This document shows positions 9,273 through 17,346 of a stretch of DNA of 64,000 bases, piece by piece. The DNA lies in assembly GCF_040689395.1 (NCBI RefSeq), contig NZ_JBFAZX010000029.1, positions 32,753-96,752 of the forward strand. The letters run 5' to 3'. Made by a program: the position numbers and the translations under genes. The first letter of the stretch is position 1. Each line of letters begins with the position of its first letter. Origin of the DNA: Dactylosporangium sp040689395. Lineage in GTDB: Bacteria > Actinomycetota > Actinomycetes > Mycobacteriales > Micromonosporaceae. The notes below the pieces were generated by a model, which was not told the origin of the DNA, searched no databases, and saw only the letters and a program-made list of their open reading frames with translations.

Positions 9273-10052
9273 TCAGAGCACCTTCGAGAGGAACTCCCGG
9301 GTGCGGGGCTGCTGCGGGTTGTCGAGCACCTGGGACGGAGGTCCCTGTTCGACGATCACGCCGCCGTCGATGAACACGGCGGTGTCGGCGACCTCGCGGG
9401 CGAAGCCGATCTCATGGGTGACGATCACCAGGGTCGTGCCGCTGTCGGCGAGTTGCCGGATCACCGAGAGCACCTCCCCGACCAGTTCGGGGTCGAGCGC
9501 GGAGGTCGGCTCGTCGAACAACACCAGGCTGGGGTCCAGGGCCAGGGCGCGGGCGATCGCGACGCGCTGCTGCTGGCCGCCGGAGAGCTGGCGAGGGTAG
9601 GCGTCGCCGCGGTCGCCGAGGCCGACCTTGGCCAGCAGTTCGATCGCCCGGGCGTGCGCGGCCGGCTTGCCGAGCCGCTTGTGGGCGATCAGCGGCTCGG
9701 CGACGTTGTCCCGGGCGGTGAGGTTGGGGAACAGGTTGAAGCTCTGCGCGACGAAGCCGATGCGGGTTCGCTGACGCCTGACCGCCCGCTGGGACAGCTC
9801 GTGCAGCCGGCTGCCGCGGACCTCGACGCCGATGAGTTCGCCGTGCACGGCGACGTAACCGAGGTCGGGCCGCTCCAGGTGGTTGATGGTGCGCAACAGC
9901 GTCGACTTGCCCGAACCCGACGGGCCGAGGATCGCGACGACCTCGCCGGGCAGGACGGTCAGGTCGATGCCCTTGAGCACCTCCCGCAGGCCGAAGGACT
10001 TGTGCGCGTTGCGGATCTCCAGCGCCACCGTCGTGTCGAGGGTCGTCGTCAT
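9273..10052 (-). CDS. Amino-acid ABC transporter ATP-binding protein
   Basis: 259-residue cytoplasmic ATPase of the GlnQ/HisP group. Walker A GPSGSGKST, Q-loop FVAQSFNLFPN, signature LSGGQQQR, Walker B LVLFDEPTSALDP and switch His in VTHEIGF are all present. ATG at 10052 is chosen because it overlaps the permease stop as ATGA, which implies translational coupling. A frame extends 15 codons further upstream but inside the permease gene. Partners are the flanking permease and receptor genes. Confidence 0.9.
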   Translation of the reverse strand: MTTTLDTTVALEIRNAHKSFGLREVLKGIDLTVLPGEVVAILGPSGSGKSTLLRTINHLERPDLGYVAVHGELIGVEVRGSRLHELSQRAVRRQRTRIGFVAQSFNLFPNLTARDNVAEPLIAHKRLGKPAAHARAIELLAKVGLGDRGDAYPRQLSGGQQQRVAIARALALDPSLVLFDEPTSALDPELVGEVLSVIRQLADSGTTLVIVTHEIGFAREVADTAVFIDGGVIVEQGPPSQVLDNPQQPRTREFLSKVL

Positions 10053-11050
10053 CAGAAACCCCTCCGGGTCAGGCGTACGCCGACGAAACGGCCCCACGAG
10101 TCGACGGTGAAGCGCCGCAGCCGCTGGACCGGGGTGAGTGGCAGGGCGTGGACACTGCCGCGGGCGAAGTAGCGCTCGACGTAGAACTGCACGACCGACA
10201 GCACCGCGGTGAGCAGCAGATACCAGGCCGCGCCGACGATCAGGATCGGCACCAGCGACTCAGGGTGGCGCGCCTCCAGCACGAACACCGCGCCGAACAG
10301 GTCGAGCAGCGAGACGTAGTAGACCAGCGAGCTGGCCTTGATCAGGCCGATGAGCTGGTTGCCGTACGCCGGGACGATCGAGCGCAGCGCTTGTGGCAGT
10401 ACGACACGGCGCAGTTGCCGGGCCTTGGACAGCCCGAGCGCGTTCGCGGCCTCGATCTGGCCGTGCTCGACCGACAGGATGCCGCCGCGGATCACCTCGG
10501 CCGCGTAGGCGGCCTCGTTCAGGCTCAGCGCGATGACGCCGATGGCCAGCGGCGTGAGGGTGCTGAGCCTGACTTCGGCGAAGACCGGTCCCCAGGGGAC
10601 GCCGACGCCGAGGCGCGGGTAGAAGTACGAGAAGTTGAAGGTGATGATCAGCAGCAGCGGCAGCGGCAGCGCGCGGAAGAACCACACGTATGCCCACGCC
10701 AGGCCGGCGATCAGCGGGTTGGTCGACAACCGCCCGAGCGCGACGATCACTCCGAGGACGAGCCCGAACACCGCGCTCAGGCCGACGACCTGCAGCGTGA
10801 CCACGACGCCGTCGAGGATCGACTGACGGGTGAAGAACGGCCAGAACTTGTGCCACTCGTAGTGGGTGTTGGTGAAGATGCCGGAGATGAACTGGGCGAG
10901 CACGACCAGCACGACCGCGCTGACGATCCAGCGCCACGGGCGCAGCCGCGGCGTGACCCGGCGCTGCGCGACCTGCGGGTCGAACCGGCTGACGCGGCCG
11001 CCGGGCGGTGCGATGACGGGCGACGGTTTCAAGGTTACGGGCTCGCTCAT
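10052..11050 (-). CDS. Amino-acid ABC transporter permease
   Basis: 332-residue membrane protein with about five to six helices. It has the conserved EAA loop (EAAYAAEVIRGGILSVEHGQIEAANALGLSK) that contacts the ATPase, typical of HisM/GlnP-type permeases. The long N-terminal tail before the first helix is unusual but seen in actinobacterial members. I chose ATG at 11050 (MSEPVTL); an ATG at 11104 is also in frame. First gene of the three-gene operon, behind a good promoter at 11140-11169. Confidence 0.88.
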   Translation of the reverse strand: MSEPVTLKPSPVIAPPGGRVSRFDPQVAQRRVTPRLRPWRWIVSAVVLVVLAQFISGIFTNTHYEWHKFWPFFTRQSILDGVVVTLQVVGLSAVFGLVLGVIVALGRLSTNPLIAGLAWAYVWFFRALPLPLLLIITFNFSYFYPRLGVGVPWGPVFAEVRLSTLTPLAIGVIALSLNEAAYAAEVIRGGILSVEHGQIEAANALGLSKARQLRRVVLPQALRSIVPAYGNQLIGLIKASSLVYYVSLLDLFGAVFVLEARHPESLVPILIVGAAWYLLLTAVLSVVQFYVERYFARGSVHALPLTPVQRLRRFTVDSWGRFVGVRLTRRGF

Positions 11051-11139
11051 GCGAGTGGCTCCATCGGATGTGGCGGCAAGCCCGCGCCGCCGGGGCACGA
11101 GCACGTGAGGATGCCTCGCTCGACATCCGCTTACCGGGC

Positions 11140-11169
11140 AACCTAGGGAGGATCGCAGTTAGTTGTCAA
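11140..11169 (-). promoter_or_regulatory. Sigma-70-type promoter of the amino-acid ABC operon
   Basis: On the minus strand TTGACA (11169-11164) and TAGGTT (11145-11140) are separated by 18 bases. The -35 is the exact consensus. It lies about 90 bases upstream of the chosen permease start. On the plus strand TTGTCA (11163-11168) with TAGCAT (11185-11190), 16 bases apart, could drive the divergent FAD oxidoreductase. Confidence 0.6.
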
Positions 11170-11171
11170 TC

Positions 11172-11201
11172 CCTATCGGAAAACTAGCATTTGCACTATC
11201 C
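11172..11201 (-). promoter_or_regulatory. Shared regulatory element, copy 1
   Basis: A 30-base element, reading CCTATCGGA, TAG, ATTTGC and TATCC on the plus strand, lies 2 bases upstream of the -35 of the ABC promoter. A 28-base version with the same blocks in the same order is found at 33603-33630 before the flavin reductase gene: 24 of 28 aligned positions are identical, with one 2-base gap. Both copies face the same way relative to their gene. Likely a binding site for a common regulator. Confidence 0.55.
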
Positions 11202-11270
11202 TGAATGCCGCCAGCCCATCGATCAGCTTACGCACTTGACAACGCCATGCGACGGACACGGAAGGCCCGG

Positions 11271-12431
11271 ATGAGCGCGTACGACGTCGGCATCGTCGGC
11301 GCCGGGGTGCACGGCGTGAGCGCCGCGTACCATCTGGCCCGGCGCGGCGTGTCCACGATCGTGTTCGACCGCGGCCGGCGAGCCGGCGGCCCGACCGGGC
11401 AGGCCAGCGGGGTCGTCCGCGCCTACTACACCAACCGGTTCCTGGCCGAGGTCGCCCGCGACAGCACCGCCGTCCTGGCCGACTTCGACGCGCGGGTGGG
11501 CGGCGAGAGCGGCTACGTGCGAACAGGCGGGTTGTATCTGCACGGCGCCGACGACGCCGCGGACGTGCGGGTCACCGCCGCCGGTCTCGCGGCCGCCGGC
11601 ATCGGCCATCGGGTCCTGGCGCCGGCCGACCTCGCGGCGAGCTTCGCGGACCTGAACCTCGACGGGACCGCGATCGGGGTGTGGGAGGAGCGGGCCGGCT
11701 ACGCCGATCCGCACCGGACCGCGCTCGGATACGCGGCCCGGGCCGTCGAGCTCGGCGCGACGCTGCTGGAGCACGCCGCGGTCCGGGAGTTCTCCGAGGG
11801 CGGGCACGCGGTGCGCGTCGTGCTCGGTGACGGCACCCGGCACGAGGTCGGCCGCCTGCTGGTGGCCGCCGGGCCGTGGACGGGCCCGCTGCTGGCGCAG
11901 GTGGGCGTCGCGCTGCCGCTGACGGCCGAGCGGCACGTCGTGGCCGGCCTCGTCCACCCGCCGCAGGACGTGCCGCGGGCGGTGCCGCACGTCCTGATCG
12001 ACGTCCAGCACGGGTACTACTCCCGGCCCGCCGGTGCTGGCCGGTTCCTGCTCGGCCCGCTCGCACCCACCACCGCGACCGATCCGGACGACTTCGCCGC
12101 CGAGATCACGAGCGCCGAGTTCGCGTGGCTGGCCACCCGCGCGGCGCGGCGGGCACCGGTCCGCGGCCGTGCCGTGGCGGATCGCAGCTGGGCATCGCTG
12201 TACGACGTCAGCCCGGACTGGCAGCCGGTCACGGGGCAGGTGAGCGAGCGCGTGTATGTCGACGCCGGGACGAGCGGGCACGGGTTCAAGCTCGCCCCGG
12301 TGTGGGGCGATCACGTGGCCCGGCTGCTCATCGGCGACGCCGACGCGCGGCTCGGGCAGTTCTCCCCCGGCCGTTTCACGGCCGGGACCGGCCTGGCCAG
12401 CGGCTTCGGCAGCGCACGAATCCTGGGCTGA
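11271..12431 (+). CDS. FAD-dependent oxidoreductase, DAO (D-amino-acid/glycine oxidase-like) family
   Basis: 386-residue flavoenzyme. The N-terminal dinucleotide-binding motif is VGIVGAGVHGVSAAYHLARRG, and a C-terminal FAD-contact block reads VYVDAGTSGHGFKLAPVWGD. The DAO family oxidises amines or imino/amino acids with O2 or another acceptor. ATG at 11271 (MSAYDVG) fits the family start; earlier in-frame starts would only add a basic tail. It is divergent from the amino-acid ABC operon and shares its control region. It may therefore act on the imported solute. Confidence 0.82.
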   Translation: MSAYDVGIVGAGVHGVSAAYHLARRGVSTIVFDRGRRAGGPTGQASGVVRAYYTNRFLAEVARDSTAVLADFDARVGGESGYVRTGGLYLHGADDAADVRVTAAGLAAAGIGHRVLAPADLAASFADLNLDGTAIGVWEERAGYADPHRTALGYAARAVELGATLLEHAAVREFSEGGHAVRVVLGDGTRHEVGRLLVAAGPWTGPLLAQVGVALPLTAERHVVAGLVHPPQDVPRAVPHVLIDVQHGYYSRPAGAGRFLLGPLAPTTATDPDDFAAEITSAEFAWLATRAARRAPVRGRAVADRSWASLYDVSPDWQPVTGQVSERVYVDAGTSGHGFKLAPVWGDHVARLLIGDADARLGQFSPGRFTAGTGLASGFGSARILG

Positions 12432-12503
12432 GGCGATGACGACACGGCAACAGCGCACGCCGCCCGTGACCGCCGGCACCGGCCGACCGCTGTGATGACG
12501 TGA

Positions 12504-12546
12504 AGCACGCCCGGCCCGTCCATGGCATGGACCGGCCGGGCGTGCT
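12504..12546. terminator. Bidirectional hairpin between convergent genes
   Basis: 19-bp arms 12504-12522 and 12528-12546 (AGCACGCCCGGCC then GTCCA) pair with one mismatch around a 5-base loop. It lies just after the monooxygenase stop on the minus strand and about 70 bases after the FAD oxidoreductase stop on the plus strand. Confidence 0.7.
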
Positions 12547-12551
12547 CGCGT

Positions 12552-13862
12552 CTACGGCCGGGGTCGCAGTCCGAGGTGCTCGCGCAGCGTGGTGCCGGTG
12601 TACTCGGTGCGGTACACGCCGCGCTCCTGCAGGGCCGGGACGAGCAGGTTCACGATGTCGTCGAGGCCGTGCGGCACCAGGTACGGCGAGACGTTGAACC
12701 CGTCGAGCGCGCCGTGCCGCACGAAGTGGGCGAACTTGTCGGCGAGGGACTGCGGGGTGCCGACGTGGCCGCGGGAGCGCTGGCCGAGCTGGACGACGGT
12801 CTCGCGCAGCGACCACCCGTTGGCGTCGGCGGCCTCGCGCCACCGGCGGATCGTGTCCTGGGCGTCGGCGATCCGGTTGGCACCGAACGCGCCGCTGTCG
12901 TCCTGCGGGCGCGGGTCGTCCTTGGGCAGCGGACCGTCCGGGTCGTACCCGGACAGGTCGAGGTTCCACAGCAGCCCCGCCTGAGCCAGGGCGGTGGCCG
13001 GGGTGATCTGCTCGCGCCGGACCCAGGCGGCCTTCTCCTCGGCCTCGGCGGGGGTGCTGCCGATGACGATCGACGTGCCGGGCAGGATGCGCAGGTCGTC
13101 CTCCGGGCGTCCCGCCGTGCGCAGCCGGGCCCGCAGGTCGTCGGCGAACGCGAGGGCGTCGTCGAAGTCGGTGCCGTGGGCGGAGAAGATGACGTCGGCG
13201 TTGCGGGCGGCGAAGTCACGGCCCGCGCTGGAGTCGCCGGCCTGGAAGATGACCGGGTGGCCCTGGCGGCTGCGGGGCAGGCTGGGCGTGACGTCGACGG
13301 TGAACTGCTCGCTGCGGATGCGCACCGGGTCGGGCCAGCCGTCCCAGATCGCGCGGGCGGCGTTGAGGAACTGCTCGGCGCGCTTGTACCGGTCGGCGTG
13401 GTCGAGATACCCGCCGCGCCGGAAGTTCTCGCCCGTCCACGCGTTGTCGGTGGTGACCACGTTCCAGCCGGCCCGGCCGTCGCAGAGCAGGTCGAGGCCG
13501 GACAGCCGGCGGGCCAGGTCGACGGGCTCGTTGAACGTGGTGTTGGTGGTGGAGACCAGGCCGATGCGGTCGGTGAGCGCGGCGAGGGCCGACAGCTGGG
13601 TGATCGCGTCGGGCCGGCCCGCCACGTCCAGGTCGTGGATGCGGCCGTCGACCTCGCGCAGGCGCAGCCCCTCGCCGAGGAAGAACGCGTCGAAGAGGCC
13701 GCGCTCGGCGGTCTGGGCGACCCGGCGGTACGACTCCGGGGAGATCTGCGACCCGCTCGCCGGGTCCGACCAGATGGTCCAGTGGTTCACGCCCTGGAAG
13801 AACACCCCGAAGTGCAGCTGGGCGTCCGGGCGGGGCACGTCGGCGGGATCGGTGCGGGTCAT
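12552..13862 (-). CDS. FMN-dependent LLM monooxygenase, NtaA/SnaA/DszA family
   Basis: 436-residue two-component monooxygenase of the bacterial luciferase fold. Typical family blocks are visible: FGVFFQGVNHWTIW, DAFFLGEGLRL, GWNVVTTDN, GHPVIFQAGDSSAGRDFAARNAD and GTPQSLADKFAHF. These enzymes use FMNH2 from a separate flavin reductase to oxidise small S- or N-containing compounds such as sulfones, pristinamycin IIB or NTA. ATG at 13862 overlaps the previous stop (ATGA), so it is the last gene of an SDR-LLM-LLM operon. No flavin reductase gene is in the operon; one lies at 33746. The substrate is unknown. Confidence 0.87.
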   Translation of the reverse strand: MTRTDPADVPRPDAQLHFGVFFQGVNHWTIWSDPASGSQISPESYRRVAQTAERGLFDAFFLGEGLRLREVDGRIHDLDVAGRPDAITQLSALAALTDRIGLVSTTNTTFNEPVDLARRLSGLDLLCDGRAGWNVVTTDNAWTGENFRRGGYLDHADRYKRAEQFLNAARAIWDGWPDPVRIRSEQFTVDVTPSLPRSRQGHPVIFQAGDSSAGRDFAARNADVIFSAHGTDFDDALAFADDLRARLRTAGRPEDDLRILPGTSIVIGSTPAEAEEKAAWVRREQITPATALAQAGLLWNLDLSGYDPDGPLPKDDPRPQDDSGAFGANRIADAQDTIRRWREAADANGWSLRETVVQLGQRSRGHVGTPQSLADKFAHFVRHGALDGFNVSPYLVPHGLDDIVNLLVPALQERGVYRTEYTGTTLREHLGLRPRP

Positions 13863-14932
13863 GCGGCTACTCCCGGATGCGCGTAGCGGTTGTGCGGGCG
13901 GGGCAGGCCGAGCGTCTGGCGCAACGAGACGCCCGGCACCGGGCGGCTGGCAAGACGGTTTTTGATCAGGGCGGGGACGACGAACTGCGACAGCACGGCC
14001 AGGTCCTCGTCGAGCACCAGAGGCCGCAGCCGCACGCCGTCGACTCCACCGCGCGCGTCGAGGTCGGCGAGCAGCGCCACGAGACCCTCCGGGCTTCCGG
14101 TGTACCGCAGGTGCCCTCCGCCCGCCCACGACGCGTACTCGTCGAGTTCGGCGACCCGGTCGGCGCCGTCGGCCGTGGCGGTGTCGAGGGCGACCTCGAT
14201 CTCGGCGAAGGTCCGCGGCGTCGTGGTGGCGACGGCGGCTCGGTGTACGGCATCGAGGTCCGCACCACCGACGAGCGCGATGTCGACCTCGGCGTCGGGG
14301 ACGAGCCCGTGCGGGGCCAGCACGACGAGCTGCCCCTGCGGCGGGCGGGGCACGATGGCGGGACCCTTCACCGTGTACCCGGCGGCGGCGTAGTCGATGT
14401 AGTGCAGCCGATCCCGGTCGAGGTAGCGGCTCGTGGCGACGTCGCGGATGACGGCGTCGTCCTCCCAGGAGTCCCACAGGGCACGCACGACGCGTACCGA
14501 GTCCAGGGCCTCCTGCCCGGGATCGGCGGCCGGGCGCCCCCACGCCGCGGCCGCCTCGGGCTGCGGGCTCGCCGCGACGACCCAGCCGGCCCGGCCCGCG
14601 GCGATGTGATCGACCGACGCCAGCTGCGAGGAGACGTGGAACGGCTCGGTGTACGTCGTGGACACCACCGGGGCCACCGACAGCACGCTGGTCGAGGCGG
14701 CGATGAAGGCCGCCCGCTCCACGGCGCCGATGCGGCCGGCCCCTCCCCCGCCGCCGGGCGGCAGCAGGTCGTCGTCGATCGTGACGAGCGTGAACCCGGC
14801 CCGCTCGGCGATCTCGGCGACGTGACGGACCCGGCGCGGGCTGAGCAGTTCCGAGGGCGGGTGGGCGGCGCGCCGCCAGGCGGCGGGATGGGCGCCCTCC
14901 CCGTCGATCTCAACGGCGAGTACAAGGGACAT
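13859..14932 (-). CDS. LLM-class flavin-dependent oxidoreductase
   Basis: 357-residue luciferase-like protein. It shows HVAEIAERAGFTLVTIDDD, APVVSTTYTEPFHVSSQLASVDHIAAGRAGWVV and the C-terminal block SQFVVPAL...LRQTLGLPRP, which is shared with the neighbouring NtaA-type enzyme. It overlaps that gene by 4 bases. Members use FMNH2 or F420H2; the sequence does not decide which. The pair resembles actinobacterial gene sets for oxidative breakdown of sulfur or alkyl compounds. Middle gene of the operon that starts with the SDR. Confidence 0.82.
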   Translation of the reverse strand: MSLVLAVEIDGEGAHPAAWRRAAHPPSELLSPRRVRHVAEIAERAGFTLVTIDDDLLPPGGGGGAGRIGAVERAAFIAASTSVLSVAPVVSTTYTEPFHVSSQLASVDHIAAGRAGWVVAASPQPEAAAAWGRPAADPGQEALDSVRVVRALWDSWEDDAVIRDVATSRYLDRDRLHYIDYAAAGYTVKGPAIVPRPPQGQLVVLAPHGLVPDAEVDIALVGGADLDAVHRAAVATTTPRTFAEIEVALDTATADGADRVAELDEYASWAGGGHLRYTGSPEGLVALLADLDARGGVDGVRLRPLVLDEDLAVLSQFVVPALIKNRLASRPVPGVSLRQTLGLPRPHNRYAHPGVAA

Positions 14933-15000
14933 GAGCGAAACGCCTTTCTGCGCTCGGCACGCACGGCTTCCCTACGTGCCGCCGATGGCCACGATCATCG

Positions 15001-15771
15001 TCACGGGTCGGCGACCGGCGGGAAGAACAAGCCGTTGCTGGCGCTGAGGCCGCCATCGCTGACCAGGACCTCGCCGGTGATGTACGACGCCGCCGGCGAG
15101 GCCAGGAACCAGATGACCTCCGCCTGCTCCCGCGGCTCGGCCCAGCGCCCCAGCGGGATGCGCCGGGTCAGGTCGCCAGCGAGGACGGGGTCCTCGCGCA
15201 CCGCGGCGGTCCGGGCGGTCAGCGTGAGGCCCGGCGCGATCGCGTTGATGCGGATGCCCTGGTGGGCGTAGTCCAGCGCCGCCGACCGCACGAGGTTGAC
15301 GGCGGCGGCCTTGGTGGTGTTGTACGCCCACGTGCGCGGATCGCCGCGCAGCGCGGCGATCGATGCGGTCACGACCACGGCACCGCCACCGGCCGCACGC
15401 AGAGCGGGAGCCGCCGCCCGGATGCCGAGTGCCGCACCACGCACGTTGACGGCGTGAATCGCGTCGAGCGCCGCGATCGCACCCTCGTCCTCCAGCGGCG
15501 GCGCACCACCGGCGCCGGCGTTGAGCACCGCGACGTCGAGCCGCCCGAACCGGCTCAGCGCCAGGGCCACCATCTCCTGGTTGGCCCGCTCCCGCGCCAC
15601 GTCGCCGAGCAGTGTGACGACACCGTCCACGCCGGACAGTCCGGCCAGCCGCACCGGATCACTGTCGACGGCCACGACACCGAATCCACGGGCCGCGAAC
15701 AGCTCCGCGGCCGCGCGGCCGATGCCGCTGGCGGCTGCCGTCACCACCACCGCCTTGCGCGGTGCGGACAC
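15001..15771 (-). CDS. Short-chain dehydrogenase/reductase (SDR)
   Basis: 256-residue classical SDR, usually NAD(P)H-dependent alcohol/ketone chemistry. The glycine motif is TAAASGIGRAAAELF, NAG appears in VLNAGAGG, and the catalytic Ser-Tyr-Lys set is VTASIAAL...WAYNTTKAAAV. The C-terminal block GEVLVSDGG is normal. The first Gly of the usual TGxxxGIG is replaced by Ala. Start GTG at 15771 (MSAPRK). It opens a three-gene operon with two LLM enzymes. A perfect inverted repeat lies 24 bases upstream. Confidence 0.87.
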   Translation of the reverse strand: MSAPRKAVVVTAAASGIGRAAAELFAARGFGVVAVDSDPVRLAGLSGVDGVVTLLGDVARERANQEMVALALSRFGRLDVAVLNAGAGGAPPLEDEGAIAALDAIHAVNVRGAALGIRAAAPALRAAGGGAVVVTASIAALRGDPRTWAYNTTKAAAVNLVRSAALDYAHQGIRINAIAPGLTLTARTAAVREDPVLAGDLTRRIPLGRWAEPREQAEVIWFLASPAASYITGEVLVSDGGLSASNGLFFPPVADP

Positions 15772-15794
15772 CCGACCTCCTCGATTGATGTCCG

Positions 15795-15814
15795 ACTAAG
15801 CCTATCTGCTTAGT
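15795..15814 (-). promoter_or_regulatory. Putative operator of the SDR-LLM operon
   Basis: Perfect inverted repeat ACTAAGC-N6-GCTTAGT, 20 bases, 24-43 bases upstream of the SDR start. Size and placement suit a dimeric repressor site. No regulator gene is adjacent. Confidence 0.55.
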
Positions 15815-15871
15815 AGAGTTACGTCCACCCATCCCCTGCCGGTCCATGCCATCACGGCGTGAAGGTCCCGG

Positions 15872-16603
15872 TCATGGTGTCTCGTCGATCATGCGGCGCA
15901 CGCGCGCCACCCGGTCCGGCGCGGGCACGACGGGACAGGTGGCGCAGAAGCCGCCGTCGCCCGTCTTGAACATCAAGCAGCAGCTGTTGCGGTGGTGTGT
16001 CTGCCAGCGGTGCCCGCCGACCGGCAGGCTGTTCACACAGCACAGCCCTCTGGTGGCGGGGTGGTGCTCCAGCAGCGACTCGGTCTCGGCGACGAACCGG
16101 GCCGGGTCCGGCTGGGTCCAGGAGATGGCACGCATCGCCGTGGCGATCCCGCTGGCCACGTTGCCCCAGAGCGTGCGGCGGCCGACCCTGGTGATGCGGT
16201 GCCAGGCGTCGACCGCGTGGGCGAGGTTGTCCTCGACCATCCGCCGCATCAGCCAGGCGAGGGTGTCATCCGCGCCTGGCCGGTCCTGTGCGGGCGCGGT
16301 GGTGAACGCGGCGTCGGTGAGACGGCCACCTGTCAGGTGAACCCACGTGTTGGCGGCGGCCGCGTCGATGCCTCGGCCGTCCAGCCAGTACCGGGCGAGG
16401 ACCGGCCCGGTGACCTGGTTCACGTACTGGCAGAACAGCAGCGACGCCGCGGCGACGGTGTGTTCGGTATGCCGGGCCCGGCGATGCTCGGCGACGAACT
16501 GCGTCAGGTGGGGCCCGAACAACGCGCTCGCGGGATGCCAGCCATCTGTCTCGGGCAGGCCGCGCGGGGCGATGAAGCGGGCGCCGAGTGGCGGGCGGTT
16601 CAT
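15872..16603 (-). CDS. FhuF-like ferric/metallophore reductase, 2Fe-2S protein
   Basis: 243-residue cytoplasmic protein. The C-terminal motif is CC-x10-C-x2-C (NSCCLMFKTGDGGFCATC), the four-Cys 2Fe-2S signature of FhuF siderophore reductases. Upstream parts (LLFCQYVNQVTGPVLARYWLDGRG) also fit. FhuF proteins reduce the metal in an imported chelate so it is released. The ATG at 16603 overlaps the ATPase stop (ATGA), so it is the last gene of the transport operon that begins with a cobalamin riboswitch. I infer it frees cobalt or another metal from an imported chelate. The substrate is unproven. Confidence 0.8.
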   Translation of the reverse strand: MNRPPLGARFIAPRGLPETDGWHPASALFGPHLTQFVAEHRRARHTEHTVAAASLLFCQYVNQVTGPVLARYWLDGRGIDAAAANTWVHLTGGRLTDAAFTTAPAQDRPGADDTLAWLMRRMVEDNLAHAVDAWHRITRVGRRTLWGNVASGIATAMRAISWTQPDPARFVAETESLLEHHPATRGLCCVNSLPVGGHRWQTHHRNSCCLMFKTGDGGFCATCPVVPAPDRVARVRRMIDETP

Positions 16604-17346
16604 GCCGGACCGTACCTGAGAACGGGTGTGTCGGCGACCAACGCCTTGCTGTGTGGATGGGTGGGTGCGGTGAGCAGGTCGGCCGTCGCCGCCTCCTCGA
16701 CGATCCGGCCGCGCTCGAGGACGATGACCCGGGCGCAGAGCGCGGCGACCGCGACGAGGTCGTGGGAGATGAACAGGTAACTGAGCCCGTCGGCCCGATG
16801 CAGCTCGGCGAGCAGGTCGCGGATCTGCGCCTGCACCGGCAGGTCCAGCGCCGAGAGCGGCTCGTCGAGCACGAGCAGCTTCGGCCGGGGCGTCAGCGCC
16901 CGGGCGATGCAGGCACGCTGGCACTGGCCGGTGCTCAGCTCGTGCGGATAACGGTGCCGCAGCGCGGGATCGAGTCCGACGAGTTCGAACGTCTCCAGGA
17001 CGGACCGGCTGCCGGGGAAGTTCCGCGCGGGCTCGGCGACGCTGCGCCCGACGGTCCACCTGGGATCGAGCGCGGCTCGGGGATCCTGCGGGACGAGTTG
17101 GACGTCGCGGCGCCACCGGCGCTCCCGGCCGGTGCGCCACAGTGAGCGGCGGATCGGCAGGTCGTTCCAGGAGACGCCGCCGGATGTGGGCCGTTCCTGG
17201 CCCAGGACGCAACGGCCGATGGTGCTCTTGCCGGCACCCGAGGCACCGACGAGGCCGACGGTCTCGCCGGGGGCGATGCCGAACGTGACATCGTCGAGCG
17301 CCGTCCTGCGACCGTACACTTTGGACAGACCGTCAACGCGCAGCAT
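16600..17346 (-). CDS. Peptide/nickel-type ABC transporter ATPase (DppF/NikE-like)
   Basis: 248-residue ATPase. Walker A GASGAGKST, Q-loop QLVPQDPRAALDPR, Walker B LLVLDEPLSALD and switch His in FISHDL are present. The signature motif reads LSTGQCQR, a diverged form of LSGGQ that is frequent in this family. It pairs with the ATPase half of the upstream fusion protein to make the heterodimeric motor. It overlaps that gene by 14 bases and the FhuF-like gene by 4, so the whole operon is translationally linked. Confidence 0.87.
   Translation of the reverse strand: MLRVDGLSKVYGRRTALDDVTFGIAPGETVGLVGASGAGKSTIGRCVLGQERPTSGGVSWNDLPIRRSLWRTGRERRWRRDVQLVPQDPRAALDPRWTVGRSVAEPARNFPGSRSVLETFELVGLDPALRHRYPHELSTGQCQRACIARALTPRPKLLVLDEPLSALDLPVQAQIRDLLAELHRADGLSYLFISHDLVAVAALCARVIVLERGRIVEEAATADLLTAPTHPHSKALVADTPVLRYGPA

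Noticed and set aside
15872..17212. Longer reading of the FhuF-like gene reaching to 17212
   Set aside because: The upstream part is an out-of-frame shadow of the ATPase gene; the ATGA overlap at 16600-16603 marks the real start.
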